A stretch of 64,000 nucleotides of DNA, from contig JAVGWX010000002.1 of the NCBI GenBank assembly GCA_036924085.1, forward strand, positions 154,776,571 through 154,840,570. The letters run 5' to 3'. The DNA comes from Ariolimax columbianus (taxonomy: Eukaryota > Mollusca > Gastropoda > Stylommatophora > Arionidae). The notes beneath the pieces are model-generated. The model was given only the letters and a program-made list of their open reading frames with translations. It had not been told where the DNA came from and made no database searches. A program made the position numbers and the translations under genes. This document shows positions 53,985-64,000 of this stretch, piece after piece. Position 1 is the first letter of the stretch. Each line of letters starts with the position of its first letter.

Positions 53985-54925
53985 CACTTCGCCTCATCTC
54001 ACATCACTTCATCCCATCTCATCTCACTTCATATCATTTAATTTTTTTTACCTTACCTCATCTCACATCACATCATCTCACCTCGTCTCATCTTACTTAG
54101 TCTAATCTAACCTACCTTTAACTCTTAATCTAATCTCAGATCACTTCATCTCATCTCTACTTACATCAATTCCATCTCACTTAGTCTCTCATATTACGTC
54201 ATCTCCTCTCACTTACTCTCGCTTTTCTTTCATCTCCTTAATCTCATTTCACCTCACTTAATTCTTAGGTCATCTCATCTCACTTCATCTCATCTCGGTT
54301 AAGCTCATTTAATCTCATCTCACCGCACGTTATCTCACCCCATCTCATCTCACCCATACCATAGGCGTCTCAGTCTCTATAGACCATTCGCGGGGCGCCC
54401 TGTACGTTTTGTCCAGCTTCGTCTCTTGTATTTCGACACAGTCTGCTAAGGCTGTAAAGGTCGATCCGCGAATGACAGTCCCTGCCACAGATCGTACAAC
54501 CATACTGAGTAGGCTGGCATGCCTGGCTGTCCATCTCACCTCAGGTGAGGGGAGATGACTTATGTATAGCTCACCTCACCTCACCTATCTCATCTCACTT
54601 CATCTTACTTCACTTCGCTTAATCTCACCTCACTGTACCCCACCTTATCTCACTTCATCTTACTTCACTTCGCTTAATCTCACCTCACTGTACCCCACCT
54701 TATCTCACTTCATCTTACTTCACTTCGCTTAATCTCACCTCACTGTACCCCACCTTATCTCACTTCACCTCACTTATTAATCTCACCTCACTGTACCCCA
54801 CCTTATCTCACTTCACCTCACTTATTAATCTCACCTCACCACGCCTTCTCACTGCACCTCATCTGATATCACCGCACCTCACCTCATTACAACTTATCTC
54901 ATCCAATCTCACCTTACTTAATCTG
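53985..54925. repeat. TCATCTCAC-type satellite field
   Basis: Dominated by CATCTCAC, CACTTCATCT and CACCTCACTTA words. Between about 54590 and 54780 it becomes a regular repeat of about 57 bp (CACTTCATCTTACTTCACTT, CGCTTAATCTCACCTCACTG, TACCCCACCTTATCT). Interrupted at 54355-54540. Confidence 0.9.
54355..54540. mobile_element. Unidentified insertion inside the TCATCTCAC field
   Basis: About 185 bp of non-repetitive, GC-richer sequence. CATCTCACC occurs on both sides (ends at about 54355, and about 54532-54540), as expected for an insertion, though this word is also the repeat itself. A minus frame of 64 codons covers it (TVIRGSTFTALADCVEIQET). I do not recognise the family. Confidence 0.45.
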
Positions 54926-54929
54926 ATCT

Positions 54930-55100
54930 TCGCTATCCACTGACATCCCTAGAGAAAGGCTTCCTCTTCTTTAGTCGCCTTTGACAACATGGATGTAGGT
55001 ACGGTGGTGCTGTTCTTTCCTTTCTCGGTTAGGGCTACCCGTTTCAACACTGACACGGTAGACAGCATTGGTCGTTGATACCTACTTTCTGGTTCTATCT
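54930..55100. other. No recognisable feature, possibly LINE 3' UTR
   Basis: Directly downstream (minus strand) of the LINE relic at 55100-55670 and ends with ACTAAAGAAGAGGAAGCC on that strand. It could be that element's 3' UTR. Confidence 0.3.
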
Positions 55101-55670
55101 CCACAAAAACCTATGAGCTCCGTATGGAGAACATGTCTCCCACCAACACACGTCAGGTCTTCCTGTGTCAAACGTCCCAGCACTGTCCAGGTTATCCATT
55201 TTCCTTTACGTGTATCTCAATCCCGCTATCCGAAATGTTTTTGAGTGTTTGCCTCCACTTCTCTTTGCCGTGGGGATTCCAGAACGTGTCATGTCTTGTA
55301 ATATCAACAATTTTCTTTAATGTGTTTCCAATCCAACGTCAGATCCTTCACCTCACGTCATGTTCAACTGATATATGTCTAGTTTCTTCCAACAGTTCCA
55401 CTTTGGAATCTTACTATACCATTTCTATCTTTGTGTTCTGTCTAGTTCCTACCAACAGTTCCCCATTTGGAATCTTACCACACCATTTATGTGTTCTGCG
55501 CTGGCATCCATTTATAAAAGTATGTACATGTTTTGTATTTGATTTTTTTGTTCTTATTGTCATTTTATGTTTCATAATCTTACAAGAAAATCCACTTTAC
55601 ATTGCAAGTTGAAAAGATTCTATTTTTGTGTTGGACAATTTATATTTATTTCCAAAATGATCCCCTATTG
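55100..55670 (-). pseudogene. LINE C-terminal relic (RTE/L1-like)
   Basis: Minus strand: a CNVKWIFL remnant (about 55600), VELLEETRHISVEHDV, WIGNTLKKIVDITRHDTFWN, PHGKEKWRQTLKNISDSG. This matches LLxRTxxxxIxxxI...WIGHxLRKPxxxITRxALxWNPQGKRxRGRPxxTWRR. The plus-strand frame at 55124-55612 is its antisense shadow. Confidence 0.75.
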
Positions 55671-55674
55671 TCTT

Positions 55675-55920
55675 TGTATTTTTTTGTTGATCTCTATCTG
55701 TACCTCCTACTTTGTGTGTATTTTGTTAAAAAGATCTATGAGTGAGGGGTGTTTCTTCCAACATAATCTGATGCCGATAGCTGCTTTGTCTCTGCCCCCC
55801 TTTTTAAGTATTAGGAGTCCCAGTGTTTACTTATTTTCTATCTGATTACGACATTTTTTTCAATCCATGCTTCTGTAGTATTTCTGTAACACTGTCAATC
55901 CATTGTTTGTGTAGTTTCCC
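55675..55920. other. No recognisable feature
   Basis: T-rich; hydrophobic frames are compositional. Confidence 0.4.
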
Positions 55921-55924
55921 CTAT

Positions 55925-56110
55925 TTCTCTGAGATCTGGCAAAGGTACGGGGGTTCAATTTACAGTTACACTCCAGTCGATCGAGCTGTAAAGTGGTACC
56001 AGCCTTATGGCTAGATAAAGAACATTCAGCGAGGAAGAGACTGGTCACATTCCCCCCTCCTGATAAACAAGCTAGGGCCTAGAACGAGAATATGTCTAAC
56101 CCATTATTTT
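55925..56110 (+). mobile_element. tRNA-derived SINE, diverged
   Basis: B-box-like GGGGGTTCAATTTAC at 55949-55963, then GTAAAGTGGTACCAGCC, CAGCGAGGAAGAGACTGGTC, CTGATAAACAAGCTAGGGCC and TATGTCTAACCCATTATT. Collinear with 18000-18200. Confidence 0.65.
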
Positions 56111-56231
56111 CCTAACCAGCAATTATGCCGCGGGACTATCTTTGCCATTTTAAAGATTGACTAGTGACAAGCTGTAACAGGAAATCTGTTGAAGAAGGTG
56201 GCCTTGGATGGGCCACAAACTGTTCAAGCGA

Positions 56232-56315
56232 CAGGCTAGTAATACTAGGTAATCTCTGTCGGGTAATCCACAGGCTAGTATCACTAGGTAATCTCTGTCG
56301 CGTAATCCACAGGCA
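56232..56315. repeat. Two-copy tandem duplication, ~40 bp
   Basis: AGGCTAGTAATACTAGGTAA followed by TCTCTGTCGGGTAATCCAC is repeated with two differences. ACTAGT-like half sites make each copy partly self-complementary. Confidence 0.85.
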
Positions 56316-56319
56316 AAAA

Positions 56320-57600
56320 GAAGCGAAGGAAGGACACACAACAAACTGAGAAGAAGTCTGGAAGTCAGTACAAGCGTAACGAGGTGAGATTCGAACGATT
56401 TAAACAAAATTGCACAAGAAATGACTATTACAAGCGGATTGTGTGATGACATATTTACCACAATGTGATAAAAGCGAATAAGGTGGAGACAATGGGGGCA
56501 GATTATCTTCCAGAATACAAAATGAAGATGCTGTAATAATGGTTATCCTTTCTGATAATTGACATGTCTGTCTCAAGTGATACAGATTATGGACATTAGT
56601 TTTATTGGGCTCTCTCGTTTCCTGCCAGATGGCTGCATTTGAAATATTTATCTTGTCGCACGCTGACTTATTAAAACATAAATGAAATATATATTCTTAC
56701 ACTAGTTACTTTTGTATTTGTGCTGTTTTCGTTTGTAAAGCAGTCTTTCTCTTGTACGTGAACCATCCAATAAAGCCTTTCATCTATGGATAAATGATTC
56801 ACCTGTTAGTTCATCTATTAATTGGTATTTCTCTTTCATGTTTGCAAATTAAACTATATGTATACACACATAAATATACACCGCGACACACGCACACTCA
56901 GACATACCCACACAATATATATATACATACACACACGCGCGCGCTCGCGCGCACACACATATTAATATATATAAATAACAGAACAGGACACTCGCTTGTC
57001 TTAATAGTCATACAGAACTGAATTGTCGTGTGACAGTTCCAGAGTTCCACGTGAAGCATGCGCGTTTAGGGCAGGGAAGATTGGGATGTCGACTGTTTTA
57101 CTAGGAATCACAAATTGTCTGAATGCTGGTGGATGAGTTCATGTCACCGGTGTCAACACTAGGTCGACAAGAAGCGAGAGATAAATATTCACGATAGGGG
57201 TCAAACTTGGCTAGTATTAAGGGGTGGATATCAGATTGACCATTCTGGTACCAGACAATAGTGATAGGGGCTAGATGGACGATAGGAACTCACACGGCAT
57301 GCTGTCACATCTAAAGTGACAATGATCTATAGATATTGCAACTAATGGCATTCTAGATTGAGTAGGGCCAAATATGAGGGATGGCTAACCAGCCAACTGG
57401 GAATGACCACTAGACCTTCATGTGTGCTTCTAGAGCTAAGAAAAGAATTTATAAAAGACAATGGCCAGAGAAATTCTTAAGATTCTGAGAGATAGTGTTT
57501 ACGGGATGGTTATCTCATCATACACCAGGAGCCTTGCATACGCGCTTAAAGTTACGAATGGTGGCCACCCTGTAAACCATGTGAGATAGAGATCTGATCA
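56320..57600. other. No recognisable gene; CA/TA/CG microsatellites
   Basis: Dinucleotide-rich run (CACACA, TATATA, GCGCGC) at about 56870-56975. No coding signal otherwise. Confidence 0.4.
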
Positions 57601-57602
57601 CA

Positions 57603-58112
57603 TGAATGTCTGGAGACCGAACGCTCGTGTTGAGGTTAAGTCCAGACCGGCATGAATGCCTGGAGACCGAACGCTTGTGTTGAGGTTAGGCCAGACCCGG
57701 CATGAATGCCTGGAGACCAAACTCTCGTGTTGAGGTTAGACCAGACCGGCATGAATGTCTGGAGACCGAACTCTCGTGTTAAGGTTAGGCCAGACTGGCA
57801 TGAATATTTGGAGACCGAACTCTCATGTTGAGGACACGCCAGACCGGCATGAATATTTGGAGACCGAACTCTCGTGTTGAGGACACACCAGACCGGCATG
57901 AATGTCTGGAGACCGAACTCTCGTGTTGAGGTTAGGCCAGACCGGCATGAATGTCTAGAGACCGAACTCTCGTATTGAGGTTAGGCCAGACCGGCATGCA
58001 TGTCTAGAGACCGAACTCTCGTGTTGAGGTTAGGCCAGACCGGCATGAATGTCTGGAGACCGAACGCTCGTGTTGAGGACACACCAGACCGGCATGAATG
58101 TCAGGATAAGGT
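57603..58112. repeat. 49-bp minisatellite, about 10 copies
   Basis: The unit is GCATGAATGTCTGGAGACCG followed by AACTCTCGTGTTGAGGTTAG and GCCAGACCG. The middle units replace GTTAGGCC with ACACACC/ACACGCC. Confidence 0.94.
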
Positions 58113-58114
58113 GA

Positions 58115-58228
58115 TTCTATTTGAGTTGTCCGTATTTCTTTGACAAGGAAAAACATGTATAGGTTTGCACATGTAAGCCGTTTAAGTATGGCAGTCAATA
58201 ATTTTGTTGGACAGTGGTTCTCATCTTG
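58115..58228. other. Spacer between two arrays
   Basis: Short unique-looking spacer between the 49-bp and 46-bp arrays. Confidence 0.5.
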
Positions 58229-58229
58229 G

Positions 58230-59175
58230 GATCCGTGAAATGTAAGGTTTTACGTAAAGTTTTCTGTTAGGGCCCATGAAGACCCACCTTTGCGTGTGTT
58301 AAATGACCTTTTGGAGGTCGATGAACTATCACCTTGGGGTGTGTGAAATATTCTGTTTGGGGGTCGATGAAGTATCACCTTGGGGTGTGTGAAATGTTCT
58401 GTTTGGGGGTCGATGAAGTATCACCTTGGGGTGTGTGAAATGTTCTGTTTGGGGGTCGATGAAGTATCACCTTGGGGTGTGTGAAATGTTCTGTTTGGGA
58501 GTCGATGAAGTATCACCTTGGGGTGTGTGAAATGTTCTGTTTGGGGGTCGATGAAGTATCACCTTGGGGTGTGTGAAATGTCCTTTTTGGAGTCGATGAA
58601 GTATCACCTTGGGGTGCGTGAAATGTTCTGTTTGGGGGTCGATGAAGTACCACCTTGGGGTGTGTGAAATGTTCTGTTTGGGGGTCGATGAAGTATCACC
58701 TTGGGGTGTATGAAATGTCCTTTTAAGGGTCGATGAAGTATCACCTTGGGGTGTGTGAAATGTTCTGTTTGGGGGTCGATGAAGTATCACCTTGGGGTGT
58801 GTGAAATGTTCTGTTTGGGGGTCGATGAAGTATCACCTTGGGGTGTGTGAAATGTTCTGTTTGGGGGTCGATGAAGTATCACCTTGGGGTGTGTGAAATG
58901 TCCTTTTGGGGGTCGATGAAGTATCACCTTGGGGTGGGTGAAATGTTCTGTTTGGGGGTCGATGAAGTATCACCTTTGGGTGTGTGAAATGTTCTGTTTG
59001 GGGGTCGATGAAGTATCACCTTGGGATGTGTGAAATGTTCTGTTTGGGGGTCGATGAAGTATCACCTTGGGGTGTGTGAAATGTTCTGTTTGAGGCCCAG
59101 CAAATGTAATTTTGAGGAGGCGTGGTTCTGTGAAGTGTTCTGCTGGGGTTTATGAAATGTTTTTTTGGAGACCAT
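58230..59175. repeat. 46-bp minisatellite, about 18 copies
   Basis: The unit is GGGGGTCGATGAAGTATCAC followed by CTTGGGGTGTGTGAAATGTT and CTGTTT. Copies at both edges are degraded (58230-58310 and 59090-59175), the usual picture of an array homogenised in the centre. Confidence 0.95.
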
Positions 59176-59179
59176 AAAG

Positions 59180-62100
59180 TATTTTGCAAATCAAAGCCAC
59201 ATATTTTAATTGAAAACATTATCACATAATTTAAACAAAAAAATGTCCAGATCACAAACTCACAGACACATAAGAGAAACAACGCTTACACTGATAACAT
59301 TGTTGCGTAAAACCATACCATTTATGAACAAATATTTTTTTACACATCGAAAATGAATATTCATGTGTTAAAGGAGACAAAGGTATTTAACTATCCTGTA
59401 TTGAACAATGAAGGTGGTTCAAGTATTTCCGTTAAATCGGTTATTTGACTTCTGGTTTCATACTCAGTGTGTCCTTGATGTTTCTGAAATGGTTATACTA
59501 TAGTTGAGGCTGTTTACCAACACTTATCTGTGAGAGACAATTCTCTCAGCTAGTGGGCATCTGAGGCCCGAATGGGCAGCCAAGAATAGTTAGACTGTTA
59601 CCTGCCAGGCATGTTATACGATGTGAATACCAAGGTTTTGGCATGGGACTGGACAAACCATCATGTTGGAACAATAAGGCACACAAAAAAGACTAAAGTA
59701 GAAGTAGAGCGATAAAGTAATAAAAGCGATATTATCAGCTGTTTGGCACAGTATATCTAAATAAAGAAATAGACAGTGTAGAAGTCAGTCCTACGACTGA
59801 TATTATCTTTTTCTGATCCTGACATTTGAAAACTGGCAGCTGAAAAGTATAACCACAACAGCCGAGTTTTGAATTCAAGTTGAACATTATAATACATATT
59901 TGTTTTACTCTTCCTTCTGATTCCTTGGAAAACAAAATCATTTCCTTTGTTTTCAAATATCATATAAGAAACACAGAAGGCTGCTCTGTATGTTTTTGTG
60001 TATGCGTGAATGGTGTTGTGTGCAATTATATGAGATGTTTGTCTTCTACTGTAGTTTGGTTGGATATACAATCAGTTGCTTTCTACAAGTGTGGTAGGTG
60101 ACCAATCCCTGTCTCTATAACACATAAACATATGTCATCTTTTTAGCTCTCGGTTGCAATCAGACACTCATATTAATAGCTCCAGCAAAGTAATTTATGT
60201 TTCTTGCCATTATGAGGCGTGATATGTTGCAAGGATGTCCCTCATCAGTGTGCATGAGTTTGCTTCCATGGCCTCTAACTATACCCAGCCGACTTGCTTC
60301 ATAACACTATCCGGTCCTTCCTAGCAAAGATGAATCGCCCAAAGTTAGTTTCGCTAGTAGTGTCTTACGACCACACTTTCAATGCGGCAGTCATGTTATT
60401 CTTGTCTCTATTAGACATAGAGCTTCACAGAAAACCACTCAGCAAAAATATACTACCTAAAATAACCAACTTTTAATCATAGTACAATATCTCATTGTTT
60501 GTGTCTTAAAATTAAATGAATTATGTGTAGAATACAGAAAATATGTTGCGTGTGTATGTATTTGTCTGCATGTGTGTGTGTCCAGGGTTGAGGTATGGGG
60601 AAGAAGGGTGAGGAAGTGGCAACGAATTTAATTAATCTTATTGAGCCCCGTTAGCTGGATAAGGTTAGGTAACACTGTTGTATTATGATTCATAGCTATC
60701 CACTCGAAGAGAATAGTGACACCACAAACAACTCAGTCCAAGTTAGTGTTAAATGTAACCATATATATTGCGTGTTTACTCATTTTGGGTGGGAGCAGGC
60801 AGGAGGAGGGAACGTAAACACATACACGCACATACGTTCATTTCATCTTCAAGATCTTTCCACCATCCTTTCCCTATTACAAAAATATGAGTCACTTACT
60901 TTTGGCATCATTATATTATATACCATTTGTAATGGTGTATCAAGAGCTTAGAGTCTATTTCCAAATATTGGAGATCCTCCTATACGAAAGAACTTTGCAC
61001 AATCACACACACATATATACACACATATGAGTGCACACACATGTATGTTTATTACAATCAAGGTCTTTATCACAACCAGGTGGTGTAAGTTAATTATGTT
61101 ATTATGTGTACAACAAGTATACTGTCTCAATATCTGGACTGCAAGAATGTGTACTATGCAAACTTTACATTCTTGAAAGGAGCAGCTAAAGGTGTATAGT
61201 AAATCATAGATGTAAGCAGTAAACAAACACATACTGGAGTAAAGTTCAATATCATGTTTACAAGATTAAAATGTCAAAGTATGAAATTAATGTCCAATTA
61301 TATTAAGCCAACAGCAAGCAAGCAAATTCCCACATGATTAATATTATTATAATGATGACAATGGACATTATGTGATTAAAATTGGCCAGTATTACGTTTT
61401 GACATGTGAAGTGAGATTAATGGTATATAGATGATTTGGTAAAAAAAAATGTGCAGAAAAATTATAACATGAACATTTACATACCTCTACTCACAATCTC
61501 ACTATTGTCAAACAGTCAAACACTTCATTAAAAGACAAGCAGGTTTTTAATATAATTACTTTTTGGTTAAATCTAACACATCATTGAGTACAGGAAATTC
61601 CATTAGCCAGATAATTATTACACAACAAAATCATGAACTGTGTCCACGTGACCAATGTTTACATTGCCACAAAAGACATTTTATCCATTATAACAATGAC
61701 AGATAAATGCTACTATCACCACAAATATAAACTACTAAATATTTATCTTAATTTTAAACCTCTTTTATATTGCTTCAAGTTGTGTTTTTGTTGGAATTAT
61801 AACACATATTTTGAGTCATACTGCTAACATTGAATGCCCTTTATTTATATTGTGTGAACTTATAATTTTCATAAGGATGACTTTCAATTAACGTAAAAAT
61901 ATCTGCTCTGAGGTACTTTATAACCTGGAGCTACATTTTATGTATATTTTAAAATTAATTTTGAGAATGTAATGCACATCGAGATAACCACATCAGATGT
62001 TTAAGATGTCGTAGTATCTAAGTAAACTTCAACATAAATAGTTTCATCTAAATGAGGAGCACGTGCCTTCTTCTGCTAGTCATTCTTCTAGTCCGTGCTA

Positions 62101-62465
62101 TGTTTTCGTACGCTTCTCGAGAGGTCCAAGTTTAGCTCACTGTTTCTGTAGTCTAGAACACAAATACTTGAGATCAGAGCTCATTCCTTTACGTATGCCA
62201 TGTGCCATGGACGAGAAAGAGTGATACATTTAATTGAAAAATAACAATCTTCTGTCTTTAGTATACATATTGCAATGTGTACGTCCAGATGTTTCTGATG
62301 CAGGGTCACAGCCTCGCTCATTCTAGGTATATAACCTGGTTAGGAGGGAAGATGTTCAAGTTGAAATATGTCACGTCTAAATGAGTAAGGGAGATAACTT
62401 GTTTTCCTAATTCAATAATTTATGTGCATGTGTTCCCTTGCTTTGTTGTAAATTAAACATCATTT
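59180..62465. other. AT-rich, no recognisable gene
   Basis: More than 3 kb with no array, no LINE motif and no credible frame. Frames such as 59757-60071, 60685-60951 and 60948-61232 show no domain and overlap on opposite strands. Short CA-rich runs occur near 60998-61045. Intron or intergenic DNA is equally possible. Confidence 0.45.
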
Positions 62466-62469
62466 ATTC

Positions 62470-62720
62470 TACGATAGTCATCAAAAGGATGCTTTGTCGC
62501 CGTTTGTCGCGATTATGCACCTTTCGACCCAACACATCCGATTTCAGCGTACTTTTTTGCACAGGGTTTGCCTTTCCACTGTATCCTTATTTTGTTAGTC
62601 AGACTAAATTAGTGCAACCTGTTTTCAGGGCCATCTCCTGGAAGCAAAACATGAACAGCGTCAGTCGTGGATCGCTGTAAGCAGGCAGCTATCAGTCGCT
62701 CGGTGCTGTCTAATTAAATA
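62470..62720 (-). repeat. Dispersed repeat X, copy 3
   Basis: Contains CGATTATGCACCTTTCGACC followed by CAACACATCCGATTTCAGC and, further right, CAACCTGTTTTCAGGGCCAT. The order matches the copy at 46607-46957 in the same orientation. More diverged; no tail or target duplication identified. Confidence 0.55.
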
Positions 62721-62724
62721 TCAT

Positions 62725-63450
62725 AGTAAATCTATCGTTTTACCCTTTCAGCCAGAGAGCAAAGAGTAATCAAGACCACGTGAAACATTCCGTACCTCAC
62801 GTCCTGCTCTTGGAAACAGGCTGTGCCACAGCAATCTGACCATCGAGGTGGGGATCGACACTGTAATCTCCTTAGTAATGAGTTTAATGAGGATGACTCG
62901 ATTAAACTACAGCCAGGAGAGCCGCAAGTACCGCTTGGGTTGTAAGAAGAGCTGCTGTAACTAGCTTCCAAATAAACGTCGCCATGAGTTTACTTCACTC
63001 AGCAACTAGAAGCAATAACAGTAACCCTTATAATATCAATGATAATCATTGGAATTCCAAAAGCAGATTTCCATTTCCAGTTTTCACAGTTTGCGTGGAA
63101 TATGTTAGACATGTCAACTATACCAAATCGACTACAGACCTGCCTTTTAAATGATTATAACTACAACAAACATCATGACCTTACTAAACAAACATGAATA
63201 GAACTTGGAACTAACTGTTTCAATTAAACAATTGCTCTATAAAATAAACAGCATAAAAACTGTAGCTCGCATCGAGCAAGGATTCTCAGACTGTGCCACA
63301 AAATTAAAAGCCTGTGGCACGAGAGGGAACTGAAAGTATTTTAATTAAAAGGGAAATTTGAGAAATATAAAATATCTATTGAATACTTCCTTGGACGGTA
63401 TCTACCAGTACGAGAAGAACAAGTCAATAGCAAGAAATGCAAACTTGGGT
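62725..63450. other. No recognisable gene
   Basis: The 79-codon minus frame at 62732-62971 shows no domain. AT-rich to the right. Confidence 0.4.
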
Positions 63451-63489
63451 CAAATCATTGAGAGAATAATTGCAAAGGCCGCCGTCCAT

Positions 63490-63745
63490 CCCAGACGATG
63501 ATGGCATAATTTATGTTATAGCGGTATTTTTTGTAAGGATTAACTGCGCTACTTTTTATCCTCAGTTTCTGGTCTCGAGCCGCCTGACCCCAGTGACAAG
63601 TCAAGGACAAGACGACTAGGGGGCCACTACCAGATGCAGGGGACTTCGCATCAAGCACCCGTGAAAAATACGGCTGGAGTCCGGAGTCGAACCCACACGA
63701 CCTGATCACGAGGCCGACGGCTTAACCACTCTGCTACAGAATCCC
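63490..63745 (-). mobile_element. tRNA-headed SINE (Ser/Leu-like head)
   Basis: Minus strand: TGTAGCAGAGTGGTTAAGCC is a good A box and D arm, and GTGGGTTCGACTCCGG about 35 bases later is a good B box. The T-stem does not pair (GTGGG against CCGGA) and no 7-bp acceptor closes, so this is a tRNA-derived SINE head, not a tRNA gene. The body continues with GTATTTTTCACGGGTGCTTG and CTTGACTTGTCACTGGGGTC. It is a different SINE family from that at 17955-18215. Confidence 0.65.
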
Positions 63746-63749
63746 CTAT

Positions 63750-64000
63750 GTGAATAATTACATTTGGACAATCCAATGAGAAATATGTGCTCGTTTACTT
63801 TTGCACAATTATTCAATACGAGGTTGAACTGCAGACAAGCACATCAGTCATTCTGGATTAAGAGAAAAAGTCGCTCCCGTTTCTCATGTTTAATGTTGGC
63901 CAATATGAAAAATTCCCTCTTAAACTAGAGCATGACACGATCTGTAGTGTAATGTTGTTATGACATCGTCTGATAATAATGGGAACAATTTTTCATGTGT
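63750..64000. other. No recognisable feature
   Basis: Window end; AT-rich. Confidence 0.4.

Noticed and set aside
55124..55612. 162-codon plus-strand frame
   Set aside because: Antisense of a LINE C-terminal relic; no plus-strand signature.
63640..63735. tRNA-Ser/Leu gene
   Set aside because: Good A and B boxes, but the T-stem does not pair, no acceptor stem closes, and a long SINE-like body follows.

Overview
This is a stretch of animal nuclear DNA with no convincing intact host gene. The LINE clades (an RNase H-bearing I-type family, a CR1-like family and a diverse set of RTE/L1-like C-terminal relics), tRNA-derived SINEs with a mid-body GTGCACGTAAAGAACCC-type motif, and the very large number of minisatellites together suggest a gastropod mollusc, perhaps a heterobranch or sacoglossan. 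That placement is my judgement and was not tested. Nothing bacterial or viral is visible: no operons, no ribosome-binding sites, no rRNA and no functional tRNA.

Three kinds of sequence dominate. (1) Tandem arrays. Adding the listed intervals gives about 13 kb of minisatellite in more than 25 separate arrays, with units of 19 to 60 bp. Many of the long open frames in the window (for example 2737-3342, 42115-42840, 13783-14277 and 48657-49067) are only translations of these arrays. (2) Non-LTR retrotransposons. The centrepiece is a 5'-truncated I-type LINE at 4872-7672 (minus strand). Its 935-codon frame is uninterrupted and keeps the reverse transcriptase, RNase H and C-terminal CCHC zinc-knuckle residues. 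Shorter copies or relatives lie at 11740-12400, 20542-20979, 23018-23573, 25461-26123, 29565-29860, 38994-39490, 45851-46399, 50868-51790 and 51870-52330. Other LINE families leave C-terminal relics at about 240-470, 8900-9185, 12560-12810, 15470-15735, 26630-26965, 29990-30350, 31520-32000, 34010-34260, 34712-35000, 38440-38770 and 55100-55670, and a CR1-like reverse transcriptase relic lies at 24060-25170. (3) tRNA-derived SINEs and SINE 3' ends on both strands.

Layout. 0-4.8 kb: dispersed repeat pair, LINE relic, 22-bp array. 4.8-8.0 kb: the large LINE inside a 45-bp minisatellite. 8-17 kb: LINE relics, SINEs and arrays (42, 59, 36 and 39 bp). 17-24 kb: a SINE cluster, then 50-, 23-, 46- and 42-bp arrays with LINE copies in or next to them. 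24-35 kb: the CR1 relic, several LINE 3' ends and a 43-bp array. 35-43 kb: 60-, 39- and 20-bp arrays. 43-49 kb: pyrimidine and C-rich low complexity, a roughly 30-bp array interrupted by two retroinsertions, a small cysteine-rich reading frame, and two more arrays. 49-59 kb: fragmented I-type LINEs, a 37-bp array, a TCATCTCAC-type field, a LINE relic and a SINE, then 49- and 46-bp arrays. 59-64 kb: mostly AT-rich, featureless DNA ending in a tRNA-headed SINE.

The strongest pattern is how these parts interact. Several retroinsertions have readable target-site duplications, and several sit inside minisatellites. The longest reading frame starts in host minisatellite sequence, and almost all the I-type copies end in a GAA-repeat tail directly after a nearly absent 3' UTR. 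The only hint of host coding sequence is a small cysteine-rich frame at 47441-47788 that weakly resembles the P2X7 intracellular (ballast) domain.
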